Shown here: positions 26,694 to 34,447 of the stretch, piece after piece
Numbering within the stretch: position 1 is the first letter of the stretch
Layout: every line of letters begins with the position of its first letter
Assembly (NCBI RefSeq): GCF_900142825.1
Contig: NZ_FRCH01000001.1
Location: 1,674,001-1,738,000 of the forward strand
Source: Rhodanobacter sp. OK091
Lineage (GTDB): Bacteria; Pseudomonadota; Gammaproteobacteria; Xanthomonadales; Rhodanobacteraceae
Reading direction: 5' to 3'
DNA length: 64,000 nt
Notes under the pieces: generated by a model
What the model was told of the DNA's origin: nothing
Seen by the model: the letters and a program-made list of their open reading frames with translations, nothing else
The model's database searches: none
Program-made: the position numbers and the translations under genes

Positions 26694-26984
26694 ATGGCTA
26701 GTGGATACTGGGTCATGACATTTCGTTCGATTTCGGACCAGGCCGGCGTCGACAGATACGCGGCCGCCGCGGGGCCGGTCATCCGGGCTCAAGGTGGCCG
26801 GGTTCTAGCGGCCGGTGTGCCAACTTACACTTACGAGGCCGGCACGCTACAGCGCGTAGCCATCGTCGAGTTCAGCAGTCTCGAAGCAGCTGACGCCGCG
26901 TATCGCAGCCCCGAGTATCAGGCGGCGGTGCAGCACCTCGTGGGCGCAGCCGAACGTGACGTTCGCCTCGTTGAAGGTGCATAA
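26694..26984 (+). CDS. DUF1330 family protein (dimeric alpha/beta barrel)
   Basis: A 96-residue protein of the DUF1330 type. It starts 'MASGYWVMTFRSISDQAGVD' and has 'VAIVEFSSLEAADAAYRSPE', the conserved EF.S...A..A..SPEY core. The fold is a ferredoxin-like dimeric barrel; its biochemical role is not established. A good ribosome-binding site (GAGAGGAGG) precedes the ATG at 26694. It is likely co-transcribed with the SDR gene 65 nt upstream. Confidence 0.88.
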   Translation: MASGYWVMTFRSISDQAGVDRYAAAAGPVIRAQGGRVLAAGVPTYTYEAGTLQRVAIVEFSSLEAADAAYRSPEYQAAVQHLVGAAERDVRLVEGA

Positions 26985-27127
26985 GGCGAAGATTGCCCTT
27001 CGCTATTCCGTAATCGCACGGCAAAAGGGCGCCTTTCACCGTATTGTCCGCTGTCGAAAAGGTGTCGATGCATGCCACAGCGGGAACGAAGCGGAGCGCA
27101 CTATGGGCGCCCCGCTCCGAGGCACGA

Positions 27128-27238
27128 TTACTTTTTGCCGTGTGCCGCTTGCTCAATGAGCTTAGCGACAGCTCCCGGCTTCGAGACATAGATGGCATGG
27201 CTGCCAGGAACTTCTACGACCGTAGCGCAACCAAGAAC
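27128..27238 (-). pseudogene. C-terminal remnant of an alpha/beta hydrolase
   Basis: On the minus strand one frame reads 'ATVVEVPGSHAIYVSKPGAV' and ends 'AAHGKK' before a TAA at 27130-27128. The GSHAIYVS stretch is the catalytic-His region found at the end of many alpha/beta hydrolases. No upstream part of the gene is intact in any frame, so this is a deletion remnant of about 37 codons. Confidence 0.6.
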
Positions 27239-27427
27239 TTGGTGCCTAGTCTTTACTCAATCTCCTTGAGGGTGGAACCCACCCGGTGGAATGAGCTGAT
27301 TGAATCGCAAGCACCGAAAGGGAAAAATGCCAGGCCCTCTGTTTAGCATCAAACACTCCGATGGGCGCGACATGTCTGGCCGCTCACTTGTCGATACCAT
27401 GAGCACATGCTTTGGACAGGGGTTCCC

Positions 27428-27928
27428 ATGACGAAAACGAGCGCTCCAGCGACCGACGCACTGCAAGTTCTTCAGGTTCGATGGGTATTCGGCAGCGTTA
27501 CGGCGGCATTGCGGCAACAGCTCGTGGGGTTCTGGTTGCAGGAAGGCGCGCTGACGAGTGCGGACGAAGCGTGGCGCCGCTCGTGGGAGGTCGCGTGTGT
27601 TCTTCAGGAAGGAGACGGCGGTCGCATCGCCGGTGTCTGCACGGTCGCGGTCCACATGGACGAGCATGAACGATCTTACGGCTTTGTCCGCATATTCATT
27701 CGTACGGGCAGCCGCGCGGTCGGCTTGAATGTTCGCCTGATGGAACGAATGATCGAGGGCTTCACGGCGCTCGCACGTGAACCTGGCGCGCCGCACCGCC
27801 TGGTCGCCACCATCGAGAACCGCAAGCTCGAGCGCCGGGCCGCGCAGAGAATTCTTGCACGGTTGGGCTTTGTGCATGTTGGAACAGCGCCGAATGGCGA
27901 GCTCGTCATGCAGCGTGGCCTGACGTAA
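27428..27928 (+). CDS. GNAT-like N-acetyltransferase domain protein
   Basis: A 166-residue protein with an acetyltransferase-like layout. The acetyl-CoA pocket region reads 'SRAVGLNVRLMERMIEGFTA' and the end is 'RAAQRILARLGFVHVGTAPN', which matches the closing beta-strands of GNAT proteins. The canonical Q/RxxGxG/A loop is only partly visible ('RTGSRAVGLN'), so the fold call is moderate. The start at 27428 has a G-rich Shine-Dalgarno; 27407 is an alternative. It is isolated, between a degenerate region and the gtr cluster. Confidence 0.6.
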   Translation: MTKTSAPATDALQVLQVRWVFGSVTAALRQQLVGFWLQEGALTSADEAWRRSWEVACVLQEGDGGRIAGVCTVAVHMDEHERSYGFVRIFIRTGSRAVGLNVRLMERMIEGFTALAREPGAPHRLVATIENRKLERRAAQRILARLGFVHVGTAPNGELVMQRGLT

Positions 27929-28209
27929 CTCTGTCGGTGAAAGCTGGGCATTGGCGGCAGTGAGCGGTGGTGATCCGGCTTCCTGCCATCTGCAACCAAC
28001 CCGCTGAGCTCAGGTAGACGAGTCCAACGCCAGATGGAAGGGCAACGCGCCGACAATTCCTGCCAGCGCGACGCCAGTCCTGAGTGTTTTTCCTCTAGCA
28101 TCCAGGGCAACATCATCAGCGAAACGCGGGTCGCACCGTAGAGCAGCGCACACTTGCAGCTGGCGTCGCCACGCTCAGCCACCAACCATTTGACCCGAGG
28201 AGCTTGCGG

Positions 28210-29802
28210 GTGAATTTTTCAACATCTCGAGAAAAGCCCAGCCGTGCAGAAGCGGTGCGCGATACGCGTGACCGTGATGTGTTCGGCATCTTGCTGGTGT
28301 TGTATTCGCTGATCCTCTACCCGATTTTGCGCGCAGACCGCTACTACAACGACGATCTGAAGCGGGCGCTGGTCGGTCGTGCCGGCTGGGACTCCAATGG
28401 ACGGCCGCTGACCACCCTGGTCATGCGCATGCTGCAGGGCTACGACCATGCGATGGTCGATATTTCGCCGCTGCCCCAGATCGGCGCCATCGCTCTGTTG
28501 GCCTGGGTCGGTGTGCTGATGGCGCGCAGATATTCGATCGGCTCGTCGTGGATGGCGGCGCTCGCGGCATTTCCGCTGGGAGCGCAACCGTTTTATCTGG
28601 AGAATCTTTCCTTCAAATTCGATGCGCTGAGCATGAGCCTTGCCATGCTCCTTGCCGTACTCCCGATGCTTCAGCTAAGTGATGGCCGGCGTGCTTGGTG
28701 GCTCGGTGTGCTGGCTCTCTGGGGAAGCCTTTGCTTCTATCAGCCGGCAATCAATGCCTACCTGGTGTTCGTGCTGGTCGAATGGGTATGCCTGCAGCTC
28801 CAACGGGAGCAGCCATCCCAGCTGACGAGGAAATTCATCGGGCGTTTCATGCAGTTCGGCATGGCCATGCTGCTTTACTACTTGCTCGTCGGCATTCATG
28901 TCAGCGGCTGGGTGAAGCACGCATCGGAGAGAATTCACGGATGGCGTGAGTTGCCGCTGCTGCTGACCAATTTTGTCGATTTCTACGGATACGTCGGAGC
29001 CAGTTTCAACGGGCATTGGTGGATGTATTTCGGTCCCTTGCTGGCTGTACTCGCCCTGTTTCCGGTCGTGGTCGGCATACGCTATGCGCTCGCCTTCCGC
29101 GCCGCGCAGCCGGCACCTGTCACGGTACTGCTTGGCCTTGCAGCCCTGTTCGTCCCGCTGGCCGCGCTGGTCGCGGCGCTCGGCCCGATGTTGCTGCTGC
29201 ACAAGCCCGAAATCGGGCCGCGCGTATTGATGGGGCTTGGCGCCCTGCTGGCCGGAGCGCTGGTCGTGATGCAAGCGGCGTTGCACCAATGGCATGGCTC
29301 ACGCAAATGGGCGGTTGCAGCGGCCTGCATGTTATCCCTGGGGATGTGCATTCTGGCCAGCGCTTACGGCAATGCGGCGACTGCCCAGAAGGATTACGAA
29401 GGCCGCATAGCCGGCAGATTGGCCGACGATCTCGCCCAGCTGAAGGCCAGCCGCGGGGTTCATGCCTTTGTGCTGGACGGTACGGCGGGTTACTCGCCGG
29501 TCACGGCGCACGTGATCGAACAGCTGCCGCTGGTTCGCGATCTGGTGCCGCAATACCTCACTTCGGACCATAGTTTTCAGGCACCGGACTTTCTTGCGTT
29601 CTACATCTCGGACATGACCAATCTGCAGGCACACGATGTAGCCGCCCCATCGCTCCTGCCGTCTTTGCACGCACGCACTTGCCTGATGCCAGCCGATATC
29701 GTCACCGCCCACTACCGCCTTTACGTCCTCGGCGACACCGCTGTGGTTCGGCTGCTGGCCCCCGGGGGGTCGCCCGAATGTATCGACGGAAAAGGGGATT
29801 GA
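28210..29802 (+). CDS. GtrII/GtrIII-like O-antigen glucosyltransferase, membrane
   Basis: A 530-residue polytopic membrane protein. It carries the family mark 'RADRYYNDDLKRALVGRAGW' after the first helix, an acidic periplasmic loop that holds the likely catalytic Asp pair in GtrII-type enzymes, then about ten further helices and a periplasmic C-terminal domain. Such proteins transfer glucose from undecaprenyl-phosphate-glucose to O-antigen in the periplasm. GTG at 28210 has a better-spaced Shine-Dalgarno (GAGG) than TTG at 28204. It lies upstream of gtrB and gtrA homologues, which supply and flip the lipid-linked glucose. Confidence 0.85.
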   Translation: MNFSTSREKPSRAEAVRDTRDRDVFGILLVLYSLILYPILRADRYYNDDLKRALVGRAGWDSNGRPLTTLVMRMLQGYDHAMVDISPLPQIGAIALLAWVGVLMARRYSIGSSWMAALAAFPLGAQPFYLENLSFKFDALSMSLAMLLAVLPMLQLSDGRRAWWLGVLALWGSLCFYQPAINAYLVFVLVEWVCLQLQREQPSQLTRKFIGRFMQFGMAMLLYYLLVGIHVSGWVKHASERIHGWRELPLLLTNFVDFYGYVGASFNGHWWMYFGPLLAVLALFPVVVGIRYALAFRAAQPAPVTVLLGLAALFVPLAALVAALGPMLLLHKPEIGPRVLMGLGALLAGALVVMQAALHQWHGSRKWAVAAACMLSLGMCILASAYGNAATAQKDYEGRIAGRLADDLAQLKASRGVHAFVLDGTAGYSPVTAHVIEQLPLVRDLVPQYLTSDHSFQAPDFLAFYISDMTNLQAHDVAAPSLLPSLHARTCLMPADIVTAHYRLYVLGDTAVVRLLAPGGSPECIDGKGD

Positions 29803-29928
29803 AGAACAACCGTGAACACGGGCCATCGATGCGTGGAGTAGATTTCTCCAGGGCGCACTGACCAGCCTCGAGCTACCTATCGGGTCGGAAAGCCCGGCAA
29901 ACGCCGCTCGAAGCCCCTATGCATCATC

Positions 29929-30963
29929 ATGCCCAGATCGGAGTCCGCGCCGCACGCACGGCGCGAGCAACATTTCAACAAGCCTTGTGGGGACAAACTT
30001 TTGACCGCCGCCGAGAGTTCCGTACGACCATCGCTGATCTCCGTCGTCATGCCCGCTTATAACGAGGAAGATACTCTCGATCTCACGTTTCAGCGGCTGG
30101 AGCAGACCTTCGCCGGCACACCCTACGAATGGGAGCTCGTTCTTGTAAACGACGGCAGCGGGGACCATACCCTGCGGAAGGCCACCAGCTATCGGCCAAC
30201 GACGTTTCGCATGGTCGTCGTGGATTTATCGCGACGCTTCGGCAAAGAGGCCGCCCTGAGCGCCGGCTTGCGCGCAGCCTCGGGCGATGCGGTGATTCCG
30301 CTTGATGCCGACTTACAGGATCCGCCGGAATTGCTGCTGGAAATGATCGCCCGCTGGGAGAACGGCGCCGAAGTGGTGGTTGCAAAGCGCTCGAACAGAA
30401 TCTCGGACTCGTGGGGAAAGCGAGTCTCGGCCATGCTGTTCTATCGCACCTTCAACATGATCTCGGACATTCACATCCCGGAGAATGTGGGCGACTTCCG
30501 ATTGATGGACCGGGCGGTCGTGAATGCCATCAACGACCTTCCCGAGAACCGGCGCTTCATGAAGGGACTGTTCGCCTGGGCCGGATTTCGTACCGAGGAA
30601 ATGGAATACGTGCGTCCCCCGCGCGCAGCAGGACAGACCAAATTCAACGGCTTCCGGCTGGTGAGTCTGGCGGTCGAGGGCGTCACCTCGTTCTCGACGG
30701 CACCGCTCCGTCTGGTGACCTATGTGGGCGGCGGCGTGGCGATAGCGGCGATTCTCTACGGCGCATTTATCGTCATACGCACCCTGGTGTTCGGGATCGA
30801 CCTGCCCGGTTTCGCTTCGGTGGTATCTCTCATCGCCTTTCTGTCCGGCATCCAGTTGCTGGGTCTCGGCGTGGTCGGCGAGTACGTCGGGCGAACTTAT
30901 ATCGAATCGAAATCGCGCCCTCCCTATGTCATTCGCAAGGTGTACCGATCCGATGCCGACTGA
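29929..30963 (+). CDS. gtrB: Bactoprenol glucosyltransferase (GtrB family)
   Basis: A 344-residue GT2 enzyme of the dolichyl-phosphate mannosyltransferase/GtrB/ArnC group. It makes undecaprenyl-phosphate-glucose on the inner face of the membrane. The catalytic domain has 'SVVMPAYNEEDTLDLTFQRL', 'LVLVNDGSGDHT' and 'VIPLDADLQDPPELL'. The acceptor loop is 'NVGDFRLMDRAVVNAI', and two C-terminal helices follow (near 255-275 and 290-312), as in GtrB. The first ~30 residues before 'PSLISVVMPAYNEE' are extra, so a later start is possible. It overlaps gtrA. Confidence 0.9.
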   Translation: MPRSESAPHARREQHFNKPCGDKLLTAAESSVRPSLISVVMPAYNEEDTLDLTFQRLEQTFAGTPYEWELVLVNDGSGDHTLRKATSYRPTTFRMVVVDLSRRFGKEAALSAGLRAASGDAVIPLDADLQDPPELLLEMIARWENGAEVVVAKRSNRISDSWGKRVSAMLFYRTFNMISDIHIPENVGDFRLMDRAVVNAINDLPENRRFMKGLFAWAGFRTEEMEYVRPPRAAGQTKFNGFRLVSLAVEGVTSFSTAPLRLVTYVGGGVAIAAILYGAFIVIRTLVFGIDLPGFASVVSLIAFLSGIQLLGLGVVGEYVGRTYIESKSRPPYVIRKVYRSDAD

Positions 30964-31450
30964 CGGCCGCTCGCTCATGAGGCGCTACTTGCGGACCTTC
31001 TGGACCAGCAAGCTGACGAGCCACGGTATCGGAAGGCAGCTGGCCTTCTACTTCGTCGTCGGGATCACTCAACTTGTCATCGACTGGCTATGCTTTGTCA
31101 TGCTGACCGCTTGGGGCATGCCGGTGGCTCCGGCAAACGTGATCGCGAGAGTCTTCGCTGCGGTGCTCGGGTTTACCGCGAACGGCACGGTTACCTTCAA
31201 GTCCAGGCTCCGACCCACCCATCTCGCTCGCTTCGTGGCGACGTGGATTCCCCTGACACTGGCGAACACGATAGTGATCTGGGCACTCGAGTCGGTTGGC
31301 GGGCTTCATCTCGCCTGGATTATCAAGCCGCTCGTCGATGCCTTGACCGCTGTCGCAGGATTCCTGGTGGCAAGACACTGGATTTTCCAGGCTCACCGGA
31401 AGCACCCTGAAGACGCGACGGATGGAAATTCCCCCGCAACAAAAGCCTGA
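30953..31450 (+). CDS. gtrA: GtrA family flippase
   Basis: A 165-residue membrane protein with four helices, the GtrA layout. Marks include 'GRQLAFYFVVGITQLVIDWL' in helix 1, 'GFTANGTVTFKSR' after helix 2 (the F..NR.WTF-like motif) and 'VAGFLVARHWIFQ' at the end. It is thought to flip undecaprenyl-phosphate-glucose to the periplasm. The start at 30953 overlaps the gtrB stop by 11 nt and fits coupling; ATG 30977 is an alternative. Confidence 0.87.
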   Translation: MPTDGRSLMRRYLRTFWTSKLTSHGIGRQLAFYFVVGITQLVIDWLCFVMLTAWGMPVAPANVIARVFAAVLGFTANGTVTFKSRLRPTHLARFVATWIPLTLANTIVIWALESVGGLHLAWIIKPLVDALTAVAGFLVARHWIFQAHRKHPEDATDGNSPATKA

Positions 31451-31615
31451 AGCCAGTCGCGACCGGCGCGCGATTGGAGCCAGGGCCGATCGCATGCAAG
31501 CAGGAAATTCCAGACATTTCGATGGATGTCGTCAGTGTCGACGACCTCCACCCGACTTCGAGTAGCCATTCGCCTTTGAGTCAAACCGTCGCCGGTCCGC
31601 GGGGCACCGAAGGCC

Positions 31616-32254
31616 TCAGTGCAGCACTTTGAATGCGTGCGTCCACTCGTTGTGCAAGAGGCCAGGGATGCACCAGAGCATGCACAGCGGTTCGATCGCA
31701 CGCGCCGCCTCGACACGGCCCATGTCCTCCGTATCCCAGCCAAGTTGATCCAGCAGCGCGCGTACGCTGGTCTTGGCTGCGTCGTCGTTGCCGCAGATGA
31801 ACATGCCGGGACGCCCGTCTTTGAATACGGGGTTCACCATGCGCGCATTTCCAACCGAGCTGAATGCCTTGACGAAACGGGCTTGCGGGGCACGGCGCTG
31901 CAAGCGTTCCATCAACGAATCGTCCAGCGTGGTGAAGTAGCGCAGCACTCCGTGCTCGGGCGGCAAGTCCGCAATCGGGTTGCATGTATCCACGACCACC
32001 TTGCCCGCCAGGTTGGCGGTGCCGACGAGACTGACGACTTGCTCCGCCGCGCTGCCTTTGACGGCCAGAACGATCACTTCTCCGAAGCCAGCCGCCTCGT
32101 CAAAGCTCTTCACCGCGATTCCAGACTGATCGGCTGCCCACGTGGACAGCTTGGCTGGGTCGCGTGTGCCCACCACCACTTCGTGACCATGCTTGCGCAG
32201 ACCGGCGGCCAGCGTCTGCGCCACAATTCCCGAACCCAATACACCAATCTTCAT
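31616..32254 (-). CDS. NADP-binding Rossmann protein, F420-dependent-NADP-oxidoreductase-like
   Basis: A 212-residue protein starting 'MKIGVLGSGIVAQTLAAGLR', a GxGxxxxxxA/G dinucleotide site, with 'HEVVVGTRDPAKLS' after strand 2, indicating NADP preference (the TR motif). 'VVVDTCNPIADLPP' and 'RFVKAFSSVGNARMVNP' match the NADPH-dependent F420 reductase-like family (COG2085). Most bacteria with this protein lack F420, so the true substrate is unknown. It is monocistronic, convergent with gtrA. Confidence 0.85.
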   Translation of the reverse strand: MKIGVLGSGIVAQTLAAGLRKHGHEVVVGTRDPAKLSTWAADQSGIAVKSFDEAAGFGEVIVLAVKGSAAEQVVSLVGTANLAGKVVVDTCNPIADLPPEHGVLRYFTTLDDSLMERLQRRAPQARFVKAFSSVGNARMVNPVFKDGRPGMFICGNDDAAKTSVRALLDQLGWDTEDMGRVEAARAIEPLCMLWCIPGLLHNEWTHAFKVLH

Positions 32255-32405
32255 TGTCGTCTCCCTGAGTAGAGCGCTGCCCCCTTTTTGCGGATAGTAG
32301 AGTCAACGCCGTGAACTGCGCCGGGGCATAAGCGCAGAACGTGCTGCTTGGCGCTCAACCTTGTGTGAGTTTGACCGACCCATCCTTCCTGGTCGCTGGA
32401 CAGCC

Positions 32406-33431
32406 TCAACTCAACTCATGGCTCACTACGCGATTCTTGCCGGCTCGTTTGGCTTCATACAAGGCGGCGTCGGCGGCGTCCAGGAGCGGGGCGTAGGATT
32501 CGCCGCGGCTTGGCACCGCCGTCGCCGCGCCGACGCTGACGGTGACGCACATCCCACTGGACGCATCAGGCAAAATCGAAAGGCCGCGGACGTTTGCGCA
32601 GATCTGATCGGCAACGCGCTTAGCACCTGCCTGCGATGTTGACGGCAGCACCATGGCAAACTCTTCGCCGCCGTATCGGGCCGCGAGGTCGGCCGGGCGA
32701 TGCGCGCATTGTTGCATCACCTTGGCGACCTGCTTCAACACTTCGTCCCCGGCGAGGTGGCCGCAGGTGTCGTTGTACAGCTTGAAGTCGTCGACGTCGA
32801 TCATGAGGATCGAGAAGTCTTCGCGATCGCGAACGGCGCGACGCCACTCGGCTTCCAGGTACGCGTCCAGATTGCGGCGATTGCTGAGCCCAGTGAGACC
32901 GTCGACGTCGCTCAGCCGACGCAACGCCTCGTTTATCTGCATCAGTTGCTGCTGGTTTTCGCGCAACGCGCGGTAGGCCGCGTCGCGCTGCAGCTGATTA
33001 ATGTAGGCCCGCGAGTGATGACGGATGCGCGCGATCAGTTCGATGTTCTCCGGGAGCTTGACCAGGTAGTCGACGGCGCCGGTCGCGAACGCCAGGCTCT
33101 TTACGGCGGCGTCTTCCTTGCTGGACAGCACGATGATCGGAACATGCCGGAGCGCCGGATGCATCTGGTAGACATGGATCAGGGTCATGCCGTCGACGTC
33201 GGGCATGACCAGGTCCTGCATGATCACCGTGGGCCTCAGCGCCGCGGCCATGGCGACGGCTTCGCCGCCGACGCCGCAGTAGTGGAATTCGATATCCGGT
33301 TCGTTCGCGACCGCCCGGCGAACGGCTTCGCCGATGATGGCCTGGTCATCGACCAGGAATACGACAATCCGGCCGTCGTTCACGGATGTCTCGACGGTTG
33401 CAGGGAGAGCGATTGAACCTGGCGAGATCAT
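32406..33431 (-). CDS. wspR: WspR response regulator, diguanylate cyclase (REC-GGDEF)
   Basis: A 341-residue two-domain regulator. The REC domain has 'VFLVDDQAIIGEAVRRAV' and the phospho-accepting Asp in 'VIMQDLVMPDVDGMTL' (near residue 72). A helical linker follows, then the cyclase domain with 'DGLTGLSNRRNLDAY' and the active site 'ARYGGEEFAMV' (near 255). The inhibitory I-site RxxD is present as RPAD five residues before GGEEF, so product feedback is expected. It makes cyclic-di-GMP when phosphorylated by WspE. Start 33431 overlaps wspF as ATGA; longer frames upstream are non-coding. Last gene of the wsp operon. Confidence 0.95.
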   Translation of the reverse strand: MISPGSIALPATVETSVNDGRIVVFLVDDQAIIGEAVRRAVANEPDIEFHYCGVGGEAVAMAAALRPTVIMQDLVMPDVDGMTLIHVYQMHPALRHVPIIVLSSKEDAAVKSLAFATGAVDYLVKLPENIELIARIRHHSRAYINQLQRDAAYRALRENQQQLMQINEALRRLSDVDGLTGLSNRRNLDAYLEAEWRRAVRDREDFSILMIDVDDFKLYNDTCGHLAGDEVLKQVAKVMQQCAHRPADLAARYGGEEFAMVLPSTSQAGAKRVADQICANVRGLSILPDASSGMCVTVSVGAATAVPSRGESYAPLLDAADAALYEAKRAGKNRVVSHELS

Positions 33432-34447
33432 TTGGGCATGCTCCTCGAGTTGACTGCAAAGACGTCCTGCAGCCTGGACGCGATCTTTTCGATCGGCAGG
33501 ATGTCGACCGCAGCGCCGAGCTCGGCGGCGGCCTTCGGCATTCCGTAAACGGCGCTGCTCGCCTGGTCCTGGGCGATCGTGTGGTGACCCTTCAAACGCA
33601 ACGCCTTGAGACCGGCGGCGCCGTCGCGTCCCATGCCAGTGAGCAGCACGCCGATCGCCTGTCCCGGCCACGACGCGTTGATGCTTTCAAAGAACACATC
33701 GACCGAGGGACAATAGGAAAGGTCAGCCGGTTCACGGGTGTAGCCCAGGCAGCCATCGGCGTTGACAACCAGGTGCTCGTGGGCGCACGCCAACAACACC
33801 GTTCCCGCCGTCGGGCAGTCGCCCGGCCGCGCCAGGCGAACCGGCCAGGTGGACGAGCGGCTGAGCCAATCCGCCATGCCTTGGGTGAACTGCTCGTCGA
33901 TGTGTTGGATCACCACGATCGCTGCCGGGAACGTCGCCGGCAACGCCCCCAGTACTTTCGCCACGGCAGGCGGCCCCCCCGCCGAAGCACCGATCGCCAC
34001 CAGCCGATTTGCGGTCGGTGGGCGGCCGGCGGGTTTACGTGCCGTCTTGTTCGGCCGGTCGCCGATCAACCGGCCGATCATGTCGATTTTTGAGAGCAGT
34101 GGCGCGGCGTTGTCCGCGCCATCGCCCAGCACCGGCATGTCGGTGGCGTCGATAGCACCGTGGCCCACAGCCTCGAACACCAGCGGCGCGTTGTCCCTGA
34201 CGCTGGCGGTCACGATCAGCACGGCGCAGGGCGTGTTGGCCATGATCTGCCGAGTGGCCTCGACTCCGTCCATGCCGGGCATCAGCAGATCCATCAGCAC
34301 CAGGTCGGGCCGGTTCTCGGCGCAGCGCGCAACGGCTTCATTCCCGTCTGTCGCCGACCACAGGATCGTGTGCTCGGGCCGCTGCGCCAACGCGCGCCGC
34401 AACGCTTCCAGCGCCATGGCAAGGTCATTGACGATGCCGATCTTCAT
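33428..34447 (-). CDS. wspF: WspF, CheB-type receptor methylesterase
   Basis: A 339-residue CheB homologue: REC domain ('VLMDLLMPGMDGVEATRQIM', Asp near residue 52), linker, and methylesterase domain. The catalytic triad is visible: Ser in 'VAIGASAGGPPAV', His in 'AAIVVIQHIDEQF', Asp in 'VLLTGMGRDGAAGL'. It removes methyl groups from WspA and so restrains the pathway; in Pseudomonas, wspF loss gives wrinkly, high cyclic-di-GMP colonies. ATGA overlaps at both ends with wspE and wspR. Confidence 0.95.
   Translation of the reverse strand: MKIGIVNDLAMALEALRRALAQRPEHTILWSATDGNEAVARCAENRPDLVLMDLLMPGMDGVEATRQIMANTPCAVLIVTASVRDNAPLVFEAVGHGAIDATDMPVLGDGADNAAPLLSKIDMIGRLIGDRPNKTARKPAGRPPTANRLVAIGASAGGPPAVAKVLGALPATFPAAIVVIQHIDEQFTQGMADWLSRSSTWPVRLARPGDCPTAGTVLLACAHEHLVVNADGCLGYTREPADLSYCPSVDVFFESINASWPGQAIGVLLTGMGRDGAAGLKALRLKGHHTIAQDQASSAVYGMPKAAAELGAAVDILPIEKIASRLQDVFAVNSRSMPK

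Noticed and set aside
26985..27005. Possible terminator GCGAAG-loop-CTTCGC after the DUF1330 gene
   Set aside because: Six-bp stem with no T-run after it; not strong enough to list.
28210..31450. gtr genes as part of a prophage
   Set aside because: Serotype-conversion clusters are often phage-borne, but no integrase, capsid, tail or lysis gene is present near them.
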